From Anastrepha obliqua (Eukaryota; Arthropoda; Insecta; Diptera; Tephritidae): 64,000 bases of DNA. Shown piece by piece: positions 1-11,151 of this stretch (position 1 is the first letter of the stretch; each line of letters begins with the position of its first letter). Below the pieces are notes generated by a model. The model did not search any database and was not told where the DNA came from. It saw only the letters and a list, made by a program, of their open reading frames with translations. A program made the position numbers and the translations under genes. The DNA is taken from positions 96,355,784 to 96,419,783 of the forward strand of contig NC_072893.1 in assembly GCF_027943255.1 (NCBI RefSeq). The letters are read 5' to 3'.

Positions 1-227
1 ATTAATAATTAACATAAATAATTAAAATTATAAAAGGGTAACTTCATCAACGAAATAATGAAAAAAGAAATATTTGGAATGAAAAATAAAAGCCCTACAT
101 TTGACACCTTTCGGGATTTCAAAGCATTTTCAAAATGATGCATCTTGAAAATCAAGGCAGTGTTTTCTTTAAAATAAGTAATAGCACCAAAATTGTTACA
201 TTAGGTGAAATTATCATCTTCTCTTCT

Positions 228-672
228 TCTTAATTGGCGCGATAACCGCTTACGCGATTTTGGCCGAGATTAACAAAGCGCGCCATCGTTTCTTTCTCGT
301 GCCAACTGGCGCCAATTGGACACACCAAGTGAAGCCAAGTCCTTCTCCATCTGATCTTTCCAACGCAGAGGAGGCCTTCCTCTTCCTCTGCTACCACCAG
401 CTGGTACCGCATCGAATACTTTCAAAGCCGGAGCGTTTGTATCCATTCGGACGACATGACCCAGCCAACGAAGCCGCTGGATCTTTATTCGCTGCGCTAT
501 GTCTATGTCGTCGTAAAGCTCATACAGCTCATCGTTCCATCGTCTACGATATTCGCCGTTGCCAACGTGCAAAGGTCCAAAAATCTTACGCAGAATCTTT
601 CTCTCGAACACTCCAAGCGTCGCTTCATCGGATGTTGTCATCGTCCAAGCTTCTGCGCCATACGTTAGGTAT
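228..672 (-). mobile_element. Endonuclease-RT LINE, 3' tail fragment (copy 1)
   Basis: Read on the minus strand this encodes the C-terminal tail of a non-LTR retrotransposon of the insect 'endonuclease-reverse transcriptase' type, RTE-like in organisation. Visible motifs are YGAEAWTMTTSDEA, FERKILRKIFGP, RLRWLGHVVRMD and GRGRPPLRWKDQMEKDL, followed by SLGVSNWRQLARERN near the C-terminus. About 142 codons are open. The 3' end is at about 228, where the minus strand reads AATTAAGAAGAAGAAGAG, a short AAG-type tail. The endonuclease and catalytic RT domains are absent (5' truncation near 665). Copies of the same family lie at 11.75, 16.8 and 31.5 kb. The clade name is uncertain; that it is a LINE tail is fairly sure. 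Confidence 0.8.
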
Positions 673-687
673 ACGTATGGCGCAGAA
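651..687. repeat. Perfect 15-bp inverted repeat at the LINE 5' break
   Basis: TTCTGCGCCATACGT (651-665), a 7-nt loop and ACGTATGGCGCAGAA (673-687) form a perfect hairpin. The left arm is LINE coding sequence, and the right arm is its inverted copy, lying exactly where the LINE ends. This is seen directly; a snap-back event during reverse transcription is an inference. Confidence 0.85.
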
Positions 688-689
688 AT

Positions 690-960
690 TATCAGCATTA
701 ATCAAATCTCTGTCTCGTCATATGAATCCCGCTTACTTCTAATTAACCTTAAACAACTAGAAAGTAGAAGATCCATGTTGTCGCTGTCTTTCTTGGTTAA
801 AATTATCTAGACTGAAATTGGCTATACGCCGCTCTTAGAAATGATTAACTTTTTGTCATCAACTGTCTTTACGGCATCTTTATTCATTCAGATTCAGAAC
901 AAACTATGCTTGCTATGCCCCAATTGCTCGTTTTCTTCTTGGGCTCAATGAGACTGCAAA
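690..960 (+). mobile_element. CR1/Jockey-like LINE C-terminal remnant
   Basis: The plus strand reads SYESRLLLINLKQLESRRS, which matches the C-terminal block of two other LINE copies here: SYNSRLLLISLKIFETRRT at about 49.3 kb and SYDSRCHLISL at about 45.3 kb. About 40 codons are open before a TAG at 808-810, and downstream sequence keeps only weak similarity. The RT core is absent. It is opposite in orientation to the neighbouring LINE tail and separated from it by the 651-687 hairpin. The boundaries are approximate. Confidence 0.5.
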
Positions 961-1478
961 TTCAATTAAGCCTTATTTTTCATTATCTGAAGTATGTCTG
1001 TCTTCATATATATTCGTGTTAATGTGATTACGTAACTGAATATTAGAAACCATAAATTGCTTTAAATGCAAATATAATTTTTCTGTTTGCAAATTTCCCA
1101 AAAAATTTTTTTTGTCACATTGTTCAGTAATTTTAAAGACTCCATTATAAATTTTACGTGTGAGAAGAAAAAGTGTAAAAACATACGTTTTTCAGCCTGG
1201 TACACTAGACGAGTTTTGTTAGCCGCTACCATTTTTTAAATAAAATTAAATATCTTATACGCCAAATGTATTATGGAAACATTAAAAGCCCGGTAAACCT
1301 CTATAATCATTATTTATTTAACCTCTGCGGTCAAACATATTTCATGAAGTTGTCAGCTGACTTTACGACAATCCTTTTTGTTCATATCGTTGGGATCCGA
1401 GCCCATACATTTCAGTAAAATATGTAGTCAATATTTTGTATGTATATGATCTGCTGTTCATAACTGAATCTATGTAAG

Positions 1479-1511
<33 letters not shown>

Positions 1512-2170
1512 ACGTGCATGAGTAGATACGGTTATTTAGCATATCGGCATAAGCGCGCTGCGGAGCTTCACGACTTAAGAATCAACAAAAAGTTTATCAC
1601 TCGAAAGTCATAAATCCCGACTGCAATCAATACAATGCAGTAATAGTAACGTCAACAGCGAAAACATGACGAAAAAATAATAATAAAAAATACAGTAAAA
1701 TAGCAACTACTCAAAGCTATTAGGCTGGCCCTATATGTATGTACACACAACGTACAAGCCAATGTAAGCCCATAACTGCATTGGTGCAATACAGTTTCCA
1801 AGGCAATTTATGTATTTATATAAAGCCATACTTATATATATGTACGTAGGCATATGCAAACCTAGAGAACACTTTATTGCAGGTCAGCAAATATGAGCAC
1901 CAAGCGCTTTAGGGTGCGTATGAGTAACCTTCAGAGAGTGTTCGGTTGATGTGTGAAAGTACATTCATGCAAAACTTCATATTATATATTTATAAACATA
2001 CACACATTCGTATATGTACGTAGAAAGTTGTTCGAAATTTTATGTTGTTTGTGAGGCGATAAACAAACCTTTAACTACTAAACAAAAAACAACAACACAT
2101 ATGCATGTATGGAAGTGCAAGTTGCAGCTGTGTTGCGATTTTGCAGCTTTGTACACATTACATATAATAA
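961..2170. other. No recognisable gene; AT-rich with (TA)n
   Basis: No convincing coding sequence. A (TA)n microsatellite of about 28 bp lies at 1480-1507, and TATGTATG-type runs occur near 1730-1860 and 1990-2020. The small ORFs are short and lack any recognised motif. Confidence 0.6.
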
Positions 2171-2356
2171 TATAGGGTGGGCCATGTAAAATTTGCTTTT
2201 TGAATCCTCTATAAAAAAAAAAAATAATCAATATTTTTTCAAACTTTTTTTTTATTTTGAAGACTGAACATTGTCATTTATGAATGAAAAATAATATCGT
2301 TCAAATGACTGCCACGACTGGCTTTACAGTAGGCCATTCGATCAACCCAATTTTGA

Positions 2357-3496
2357 CGTGATAACGTCTTATAATTCGATTTAACAGGCTGCACGCTCGA
2401 AAAAATGTGTCGTTACCTTTCTCATTTGTCGTTACCTTGCTCATTTGTCGTTACCTTGCTCATTGCCGTTACCTTGAATGAACTGCAAGCGAAAGCGCGG
2501 AACGAACGACAAAGCAAACGAACGACAACGTTCGACATCTTGCTCTCTCCTACTTAAGTGAGCGTATATATGTATGTATATGCGCATATGTACATATATA
2601 AATTCACGTATTTGTATTTGCATATGCCTTCTTATTGATTATTATTAATTTGATTTACTTGAAGAATTTAAAATAAAACCAAGTTTGTTAATAATACCTG
2701 TTGTCTTAATGTTATTATTATTAATTTTTTTATTATATATGAAGGAAAAAATGTATGGTAATATTTACCACATACCTTATAAGATATGTTGTATACTAAT
2801 ATATGTATATAAACATGCATATACATATACAATTTCGCGCAATTTTAAAAAAGAACAAATCTATATGTAAAGATGCATACAAATCATATGGGCATATCAA
2901 ATATACGAATCTATTCCGTACGCAAGCAAATGTAAGCTAATGTGCTTGAACTGCAAGCGAGAGCGCGGAACGAACGACAAAGAGCACAATCGGCTCCCGC
3001 GTTCGGCAACGTTCGACATCTGGCTCTGTCCTACTTGAGTGAGCGTATATATGTATGTATATGTATGTATATGCGCATTTGTATATAAATTCACATACTT
3101 GTATTTGCATATGCCTTCTTCCTGTGTGCATGGTAATGAACCATTTCTCTGTTGAGAATAGGACGATGATAGAAAAAGTAGGAAATGAAAAAGGCAAATC
3201 GATGATGTTTCTTCTTAGTGTTGTTGACTTATTAACGTCTGATGCACAATCGAAATTGAAGATATCTTTCATGAATTTGATAAATGTTTCGTCATTTTTC
3301 ACGTTTGTGTAAATGTAACTTGACCTATGCCATTGCAATTCCATTAACCTCCTCCTCTATATCCATATAAAATATCTATCAAACAAATAAAATTAAAATT
3401 TTGTTTTGAAAATTGCAACCCTTACATCAGTATTTTCTTGTGACGTTGTCACGTTAAACTATCGTCAGTAAACCGACTTTACAGACAACCTCTTGT
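2357..3496. repeat. Insert with internal direct repeats inside the mariner
   Basis: The block is flanked by two copies of about 100 bp of mariner sequence (2257-2356 and 3497-3597, sharing GACTGCCACGACTGGCTTTA). Inside are four imperfect copies of a 19-bp unit, TTGTCGTTACCTTGCTCAT, at about 2402-2478, and two copies of a longer unit of about 180 bp (about 2470-2635 and 2945-3120, sharing CTGCAAGCG, GCGCGGAACGAACGACAAAG and GAGCGTATATATGTATGTAT). Near the borders ACGTGATAACGTC and its near-inverse GACGTTGTCACGT face each other. No coding sequence was seen. This could be a non-autonomous element or a recombination product; I do not recognise the family. Confidence 0.6.
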
Positions 3497-3519
3497 TTTT
3501 GAAGATTGAACATTGTCAT

Positions 3520-4202
3520 TTATGAATGAAAAATAATATCGTTCAAATGACTGCCACGACTGGCTTTACAGTAGGCCATTCGATCAACCCAATTTTTAAG
3601 CACATTTTCGATTATTTGGGCTCCAATTTCATGAATGGCAATTCCGATTTCGTGTTTTAAAGCATCGATCGTCTCTGGATGGTTCGCATAGCATTTGTCC
3701 TTAACGGCTCCCCACAAAAAAATAATCCAACGGGCTTAAATCACAGCTCCGAGGCGGCCAATTGATATCGGAATTTCGGCTGATTATTGGGTTTTCAAAA
3801 ACGGTAGCCAAAAGTTCGAGTGTAAGTTTGGCAGTGTGACAAGTTGCACCGTCCTGTTGAAACCAAATGTCGTCCATGCCATCCTCTTCAACTTTTGGAA
3901 ACAACTCGTTGAGCATGTCACGGTAACGCTCGCCATTTACTGTAACCGCGGCTCCTCGCTCATTTTCGAAAAAAAAAATGGCCCGATGAAGCCGCCATAC
4001 CAAAAACCGCACCAAACAGTGACTCGTTGTGGATGCATTTGCTTCTCTACAGTAACGTGTGGATTTTCTGAGCCCCAAATCTGACAATTTTGTTTATTGA
4101 CGTAGCCACCGATGCGGAAATCAGAAAAGAAGAAGAAGACTCACCACTTTGGAAATAGGTTTTCAATATTTCCCAATTTTGTTCAAGCGTATAGCGTCCC
4201 AT
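3520..4202 (-). pseudogene. DD41D mariner transposase, deleted and frameshifted
   Basis: The start is the ATG at 4202 (MGRYTLEQNWEILKTYF). After about 22 codons the DNA-binding region is lost, and the frame resumes near GYVNKQNCQIWG. The catalytic part has NGERYRDMLNELFPKVEED, WFQQDGATCHTA (second Asp) and WPPRSCDLSPLDYF (third Asp), with 41 residues between the two Asp residues. A frameshift near 3710 separates this from the C-terminal part KNWVDRMAYCKASRGSH. The first catalytic Asp block is missing. It would encode a cut-and-paste transposase if whole, but is dead as it stands. Confidence 0.85.
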
Positions 4203-4305
4203 TTCGTAAATGTCAAACCTTTATGAACACATTTACATGTCATTTGTATTACCATTCTCAAAAAAGTAGGTAGTTCAAAAAGCAAACGCTATATGGCCCA
4301 CCCTG

Positions 4306-5310
4306 TACATACACATATATCATACCACAAACGATATGGTTTTTTCTGAGCAATAAACAATTGCTTTAATTATTACATTAAATCAAAACATGTGAACATG
4401 AAAGTAACTGCATATTTCTTAAAGATCGTAGCGTAGATCAGCTAGTTATAGCGATCAATGGGTGGCAGCGGGCCTTTTGCGCCACTTATCAATTTATAGT
4501 AGGGTTCATTTACTTTTCTCATTAAGACAACATTAACCCATGCGTTTTTTTTTTTTGTGCAAGTGAGTTGCTGACGGCTCGAAGCTAAGCCAAGGACTTG
4601 CCTTCTACCCAAGCTGCATAAATGCTTTAATTATTCCTGCATATTTAAATACGAGTTACCAGGCCTACGTTGGGGTAGCAACTTCTCTGGCACTCCAGTG
4701 GGAACTGTTTTTGGTTAATGCCATTTAATTCCCACACATCTCAATCCCTTAGAAGGAGTACCAATATAAGCGAAAAAATTGCGGGATTTATCCCAGGACT
4801 ATTCTTGGTACAAACATTTTTTATTATTTAAATTCAATAAGCGAAAGTATTTAAATTTGCCATGAAATAAAACTATTTAAACTTCAAAATAAACTTGTTT
4901 GAAAAATAATAGATTTACTAATGCAAGCAAATCTTAAATTAATACATTTTAAATTGTGTTTAATACATAAGAATGTGAATGCAAGGTAATTTTGAATGTA
5001 TATTAATAATTAATATAAAAACAAACACAAAACAAAAATTTTAAAAACTTCTAAACATATCTATTTCACTCCATAAAACAAACGCAAGTAATCGTAAACG
5101 AACTTAACTATTATTATTATTGGATTTAAAATATGCACGCAAGAACAGCAAAGCATTTAAAGTGGAGTCGTCCAATTTTGACCTGAACCTGCAGCATACA
5201 GAATCTGCCGATCTTTCGCTCTCAACACTTCTCGGCTGAAGTGTGAAAAGTTGTCATAAACCACTTGAGGTTAATGACTCTATCTCTACTATTACAACAC
5301 TATATTTATA
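4306..5310. other. No recognisable gene
   Basis: AT-rich sequence with poly-T and poly-A runs (for example at about 4542-4554). No ORF with recognisable motifs and no clear repeat structure were seen. Confidence 0.5.
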
Positions 5311-6530
5311 CGAGAGCGGTTAATTCAGTACCCGTGTTTGATGGCAGAGGGCGTTTCTGGGGGAAGGTGATGGTAATATCGACCGCAAAAAAATTTCAGA
5401 TTGATTGATAGGTTAGTTTGGATTTGGCAGCTATTCGACTAAGACGCGTTTCGTGATTTTCGCTAAGATGGAAAAAGAGCAGTATCGTTCAGTAATTCGC
5501 TTTTTATTTTTGGATGGCAAAAAATGCGAGGAGATAAAAGCCAAGTTGGATGCTGTCTATAAGGACACTTCGCCACTGTTTGGCCTACAGTTAGATGTTG
5601 GTTCGGCGAATTTAAAAGTGGGCGCACGTCTGTTTTTGATGTGGAGCGGCGCCCGGTGGACGTGGTTACCGGGAATATCATTAAAAGAGTCCAAGACATG
5701 ATTCTCGCTGATCGACGAACGAAAGTGCCATGGTGTATCGACCGGAACGGCAATTAATATTTCACATGATAAGAGGATGAAAAAATTGTCGGCCCGATCG
5801 GTAGCGCAGTTGCTCACAAGCAACAACAAGCGGATGCGGCTGTTAACTTCGAAACGATTTGATTGAGATCCGAAGGAGTTTTTGCGTTGAATTGTCACCG
5901 TTAGTGAAACTTGGACTCATCATTACACACCAAGAACTAAACAACAATCCAAACAATGGATTTCTTCTGGTGAATCTGCTCCAAAGAAGACGAAGACAGT
6001 TCCATCGGCCAGAAAGGTCATGGAGAGATTTTTTGAAATGCGATAGAGGTCATCATGGATTTTTTAGAAAAAGGAAGAACGATCACTGGGCAATAGTACA
6101 GGGAGTTATTGGACCGCTTTCACAACAAATTGAAGAAGACGCGGCCGCATTTGGCGAAAAAGAAGGTGCTTTTTCACCACGATAACGCACCAGTACATTC
6201 ATCCGGAGTTGTTCACACCAAACTGCATGAATTGGTGCCGCAACCCCCATATTCACCCGATCTGGCTTTCTGCGACATTTTCTTGTTCCCTAACATAGAG
6301 AAGTGACTCGGTGCAAAAAAATTTGGTTCAAACGAGGAAGTCATCGCCGACAGAGAGACGTATTTTGGAGAGATCGGAGGAGATTGGAGGAGTTAAAAAA
6401 TGGCCGGAGCGTTGGGAGAAGTGTATTTTTCTAAAAGGTGACCACGTTGAAAAATAAAAAAATAAAAAATAAAAGTTTGAAAAAATGGTGCCTTTCTTTC
6501 TAACGCGGGTACTTATTGAACCCCCCCTTG
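5311..6530 (+). mobile_element. DD34D mariner, heavily decayed
   Basis: Imperfect inverted ends (TTCAGTACCCGTGTTTGA on the left; the inverse of TAACGCGGGTACTTATTGAA on the right) enclose a plus-strand transposase relic. The start is at 5468 (MEKEQYRSVIRFLFLDGKKC). Downstream fragments in shifting frames include IKRVQDMILADRRTKVPW, SGESAPKKTKTVPSA, then HLAKKKVLFHHDNAPVHSS (second Asp) and PPYSPDLAFCDIFLF (third Asp, normal 34-residue spacing). Several frameshifts and stops are present. It ends at the TA at 6531-6532, shared with the next mariner. Family assignment is fairly sure, the subfamily is not. Confidence 0.8.
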
Positions 6531-6532
6531 TA

Positions 6533-7856
6533 ACAGGTGGCGCTAAAGTAATCCTCTTATCAGAAAATGCTATAAATTTTGCGATTGGCCCCTAATGTCA
6601 GTTCTGTTTTGACATTTGTGTAGTAAACACATGCGAAATACACGTTAATAAACAATGTTACGCTACATTGCTCCAGAACGCGGAATATTGCTGACTATTT
6701 ATTTGACCAATAATCGGTCGGTGACTTTGGCACAACGTGAATTTCGTCACAGATTTCCTCGCCGTCCAACGCCTACTGGTGAAACACTGCGACGTTTAGC
6801 CGCTCGCCTCGAAGAGACTGGCACAACGCGAGATGCTGCCAGGCGTGGCAGACCCCGGAGTAGCCGTTCTGCAGAGAATATTGTTGCTGTAGCCGAGGAT
6901 GTCATGGAAGTGCCGTCGACATCGACCAGACGACGTGCCACGCAAATGGGTATCAGTCGACAGTCTTTACAGCGAATTTTGGTACAAGATTTGAAGATGT
7001 TTCCGTACAAAGTCCAGATGGTGCATCAGCTGTTAGCTGCTGACCGCCAATCGCGTCTAACATACGCTCAAGCCATCCTTAATCACCACCAAGAGGAAGA
7101 TGATTTTTCATCAAAAATAATCATGAGTGATGAGGCCCATTTCCATCTTAGCGGGTACGTAAATAAGCAAAATTTACGCTTCTGGGGCTCTGAAAATCCG
7201 CGTGTAACCCACGAAGAGCCATTACACTCGCTCTAAGTCACTGTATGGTGTGCTGTTTTCGCTGGAGGAGGCATCGAACCTTTTTTCTTCGAAGACGTCG
7301 CGGGCCAAACGGTTACTGTGAATGGTGAGCGCTACAGAGCAATGATCAACGAGTTCTTTTTGCCGGAACTTGATGAATTGGGATTGGAAAACATGTGGCT
7401 CCAACAGGACGGTGGAAGGGCACACACTGCATGTGCCACAACCGATATGCTGAAGGATGCATTTCCCGGGCGCCTAATCTCCCGTTTTGGCGATTTGCAC
7501 TGGCTAGCAAGATCGCCTGATTTGACCGCTCCAGGCTTCTTTTTGTGGGGCTGTTTGAAGTCGCGGGTTTATGTCAACAAGCCTCAGACTCTTGCAGCTC
7601 TTAAAGACAATATCCGTCAAGAATGTGAGAACCTATCGCCGGAAGTTTTGGCCAAAGTGATGGAAAATGCCATAAAAAGGGCTCAAATGGCAATCAACTG
7701 TGGCGGCGGCCATTTACATGACATCATATTCTCGACTTGATGTAAAAAAAATTAAAAGATCAGATAAAAATAATCTTCAAGAAGAATCAAAGTTTTTCAT
7801 TTTTTTTTTTAAATTACAGCCAAAAAACATCGCAAGGTTACTTTTGTACCACCTTG
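6533..7856 (+). mobile_element. DD41D mariner, nearly full length
   Basis: Inverted ends ACAGGTGGCGCTAAAGTAA and the inverse of TTACTTTTGTACCACCTTG lie next to TA dinucleotides (6531-6532 and 7857-7858). At 1,324 bp it is the expected size for an intact mariner-like element. It holds one transposase reading frame (6655-7740). The left end abuts the DD34D mariner with only a shared TA between them. Confidence 0.9.
6655..7740 (+). pseudogene. DD41D transposase with one stop and a lost third Asp
   Basis: A continuous frame of about 361 codons is broken only by TAA at 7234-7236, in the block PLHS(L*)VTVWCAVFAGGG. An N-terminal helix-turn-helix region (LTNNRSVTLAQREFRHRFPR) is followed by a linker and second DNA-binding segment (RRGRPRSSRSAENI, RRRATQMGISRQSLQRIL). 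The first Asp is in IIMSDEAHFHLSGYVNKQN and the second in WLQQDGGRAHTA. At the third position, 41 residues on, SPDLTAPGFFLWG has Gly where the family has Asp (usual LTPLDFF). Hence it would be catalytically dead even if the stop were read through. It ends with GGGHLHDIIFST. Confidence 0.9.
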
Positions 7857-7858
7857 TA

Positions 7859-8879
7859 TCTGTAAAATTTTCTATACATAGTTAACGTGTAAGGTAAATA
7901 TAAGGTTTTCCTTTCCTTACAAACTGCGATTTCGTTTAACTTAGTGATGCAATGAGTCCATCACTTTAAATACTGCGAGTATTATTTATTTGGTTAAAAA
8001 TCACACAAACAAAAAATGCTTAGCGTAAGAACTGGGTCACGACAGATATTATTTTCACTTTAGTTTAGGTATAGGAGCCTCAGGCAGATGTAAGTTCAAA
8101 AATATTTGTACACTTTTCTGACCTTTTTCTTTTTCTTTCTCTTTGGTATTATGGTTTATTAAACTCCAGATGTGTTTCTAAGAATTGTATTTAGAGTTTA
8201 GCCCATTTTTAACTTAAGTTAGATGCAAGTAAGGTGTTGGCCGCTCTCCATATTTACGCCAATATTGCAACCCTGTCATTTTTGTATGCCCTGTTGCTGA
8301 TACTTTGCTGTTCAGCTGCTGCAATATTGCACAAGTTATTTCGCGCCGAACGTGTTGTTTGAAAGCACGACAACTTAAGCCAATAACTTCGCTTCATTTG
8401 AACTTAATTTGGCGAGGGAAACAATAAATAAACAATACTAAGCTTCAAATTAGTATTTTTCAAACAAAAACTTACTTTTCCTCTGTCATATCTATCCCGC
8501 AGTGAAAACTTGTATATTGCGTATGCTTAGCTAGTGATGATGGTAGATGGATGATGATGGAATGAGCGACGTTGACAGTTTCGCAGAAATTTTGGGGCAA
8601 AAAATGTACTGCCAAAAAAAAGTAACACTGCCAAATTATTTCAGTTCGAACACACTATAAATGTTGAAAAGCATAAAAATAGGCAATGTTGAAAACAATT
8701 TTTTTTTTGCATGGCAAAGAGAACATATTTTAATATAGACTAATACTTTTCTACACTTTGATTTAAAAAAGTTTGTACATTGTCCCCTGATTCATACCCC
8801 CATCGATTTTCGGCATATGAAAACCACCGATATCACGGAATCATGACACGCTTTTGTACATATATACAATTGTGTATCC
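7859..8879. other. No recognisable gene
   Basis: AT-rich non-coding sequence. Short tracts of poly-A or poly-T occur and no ORF with family motifs was seen. Confidence 0.5.
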
Positions 8880-9075
8880 TTTATTAGGAGTTTCGCCGAG
8901 CTCCTTCTCCTATTTGTATTTTACTTATTGATCTGGAGGAATCATCAGATTTTTGCCATCTCTGAAAGCCAGAAGTTTTCTTTTTGAGAAACTCTTTAAT
9001 GACAGAAATTTACACCCGGAGATTTGCCATTGCCTGCCAAGGAATGGCCCGATAAGAAACAACTTTTGTAATACA
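8880..9075 (-). mobile_element. tRNA-related SINE, partial copy
   Basis: GCCGAGCTCCTTCTCCTATT at 8896-8915 is identical to the SINE copy at about 20.40 kb. GACAGAAATTTACACCCGGA followed by GATTTGCCATTGCCTGCC matches the central SINE block seen at 20.51 and 58.62 kb. The tRNA-like head is missing and the middle is diverged. It abuts the LINE that follows. Confidence 0.7.
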
Positions 9076-9164
9076 GACAAACTTAATCGAATATTGTGTT
9101 TTATTCTGCTCGAAATTTTGACTGTAGTCCATAGCATACTTCCGTGGACGGCCCTTGTCCGGCA

Positions 9165-10245
9165 TTGGAACACAGAGAAGGCATGGACATCGATCCAACG
9201 ATTCTCTCCATGCCCCTTGACTCCATGCCATCAAGAGTCGTACTTGAAAAGAGATACAGTGTAGTGCTACCAGAGGCATAGTTGTGGGGAGACTCAGAAA
9301 ATGAGCCCGGTAAACACTGTTTTCGCATTTTTACGGATGGCTCCAGGACCGAGCATGGCTCTGGCTCTGGGGTCTACGTGGAATCGAGCGGGACAAAACT
9401 GCACTTTGCTCTTGGAATGCATGCATCTGTGTTTCAAGCGGAGGTGTATGCAGTTCAAGAAGCGATGAACTTTGTTGTGGAAAAACGATGGAGAGGCAGA
9501 TCTATATGTGTCTGCACCGACAGCCAAGCTGCGCTTATGGCCTTAGACAGCCCTCCAACCACATCAGGGGTAGTGAAGTCCTGTAAATCCAGGCTGAACT
9601 ATGTCGGTAGACATAATAGCCTGACGCTAACATGGGTCCCGAGACACGTGGGTATCGCGAGTAACGAGACCTCTGACTCCTTAGCTAAGATGGGCTCTGA
9701 GGCCAACTTCTTTGGCCCAGAGCCTGCTTTGCCACTCCCCTCTGCGGCCATCACGGCCACGGTTAGAAAATGGGTAACTACCACCCACAAGCGAGCTTGG
9801 CAGGCTGAGAGAGGCTGCAGATGGACAAAACTGATGTTACCTGTCATGTCCGATCGACTGTCGCAAACCCTTCTGTCATTAGGCAGAGGGGAGTGTAGAC
9901 GGTTGGTTGGACTGATGACGGGCCACTTTCTGTGGGGAAAGCACATGGAAAGGTTGGGCATCTCAGACAGTGTACTCTGCCCAGCTTGTGAAGAGGAGGA
10001 TGAGACGGCGGACCACTTCCTGTGCGTCTGCCCCGCCTTCGCTCGAATCAGGTTTGAGGTCTTTGGCACTGATGTGTTAAGAAGCGACCATCTTGGCTCC
10101 TTGGCACCACAAGATCTACTCAGATTTCTTCGAAGATCGGGTAGATTTAAAAAAAATTAAAAGGGAATCCAAGTGTAGTACAATAATTAATGTCTGAGTG
10201 CTGGACTGGCTAGTTGTCCCGACAAAAAAAAAAAAAAAAATACTT
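9165..10245 (+). mobile_element. LOA/I-like LINE, RNase H and 3' end
   Basis: A plus-strand frame from about 9215 to 10160 is broken only by TAG at 9279-9281. It holds an RNase H domain: FRIFTDGSRTEHGSGSG (first Asp), VFQAEVYAVQEA (Glu), CVCTDSQAALMAL (Asp) and WVPRHVGIASNETSDSLAK (last Asp). A C-terminal region carries a Cys/His cluster (LCPACEEEDETADHFLCVCP), usual at the end of RNase H-bearing LINEs of the LOA or I type. The 3' UTR ends in a poly-A run at about 10223-10239. The RT and endonuclease domains are absent (5' truncation). All four RNase H acidic residues are kept, so it is a fairly young copy. The exact clade is unsettled. Confidence 0.85.
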
Positions 10246-10420
10246 TCGTGGAATAAATGGAATCGATTTACGATGGACTAGCATACAAAATAATCTGGTA
10301 CTACTAACAGCAAGTTGCGTTTGAGCTTGGCCAGGTTAATGTTTTAATTTTTTTTGGCTTTTCATTAAATGTGAAAATTGTAAGCTTTTTGTTTTTAACA
10401 ATAAACATTTTTCCCCTTAA

Positions 10421-11147
10421 GGGGTTAGGCCACTCTAGGATTTTCAAAATATCGAAATTTTTTTTTTTTTGCTTAAAAGATGCTTTAAACTCTTTAGAAT
10501 ATAAAACAAAAAGTCCTATGCGTGAAAAAAATGTTTATCTCTAATATTTCGCACTTTTGCGCGAGCGCCTCTGACGTCTCTGAACCGACTATTCAAATTT
10601 AAACCGTGTTTATCTCAAAACGTGATTTTTCAAAACGGCAAGCAGCATAACACAAACAGTTTTTAATATTTTCACTTGTAATTGTACAAGGATCTTTAGA
10701 ACATTATTCCGCACTGAAATACGTACGGATTTTTTTATTAATTAATTAGAAAAATTTTTATAAACAATTAACGGTTCCATTTTAGACGAAAAATTCTACT
10801 TTTGACTTCAAACATCTGCAAAATACACAAATTTCAATATTTCTAAAATCCCGTACGTATTTCTACAGCTATACTCACGTCGATTGAGAAGAATGTTTTT
10901 AATTTGGTTTAGGTGGACATTTACGTCAGTTGTACTGCGTGCCGTGAAGTGCCTTTTTCGCAGGGCGCGTTCAGAGATTCACTCCAAAGGCGCCATTTTG
11001 TAATATTTTTCAATAAAAATATTTGTAATTACACTTAAATACATGCTTAATAATATACTTAAAAAGTTTTTTCCTAGCACCTTTCTTTCAATGTAAAAAA
11101 ATCCTTAAAAAACTGCTTTTTTACAGTAGCTAGAGTGGCGTAACCCC
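10421..11147. mobile_element. TTAA-flanked MITE-like element
   Basis: TTAA (10417-10420) followed by GGGGTTAGGCCACTCTAG opens the element. The right end, CTAGAGTGGCGTAACCCC followed by TTAA (11148-11151), is its near-perfect inverse. It is 727 bp with no coding potential. TTAA duplications fit either piggyBac or Kolobok-type transposons; the ends start with G rather than CC, which favours Kolobok-like. A second element with similar ends lies at 52.3 kb and a third at 47.7 kb. Confidence 0.8.
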
Positions 11148-11151
11148 TTAA

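Larger units (their letters stand above)
2174..4305 (-). mobile_element. DD41D 'rosa'-like mariner, interrupted
   Basis: Terminal inverted repeats bound the element: AGGGTGGGCCATGTAAAATT on the left, and the inverse of AAGCAAACGCTATATGGCCC on the right, each next to TA. The transposase remnant is on the minus strand at 3520-4202. The element is about 2.13 kb, well above the roughly 1.3 kb usual for the group, because about 1.1 kb of foreign sequence sits between 2357 and 3496, flanked by a near-100-bp duplication of mariner sequence. Ends, family motifs and the duplication are visible. The DD41D class follows from residue spacing. Confidence 0.85.

Noticed and set aside
230..810. Plus-strand ORFs over the LINE tail
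   Set aside because: Shadows of the minus-strand LINE frame; the motif-bearing frame is on the minus strand.
2402..2478. CRISPR-like spaced repeats
   Set aside because: The 19-bp units are directly adjacent without unique spacers, and this is a eukaryotic genome.
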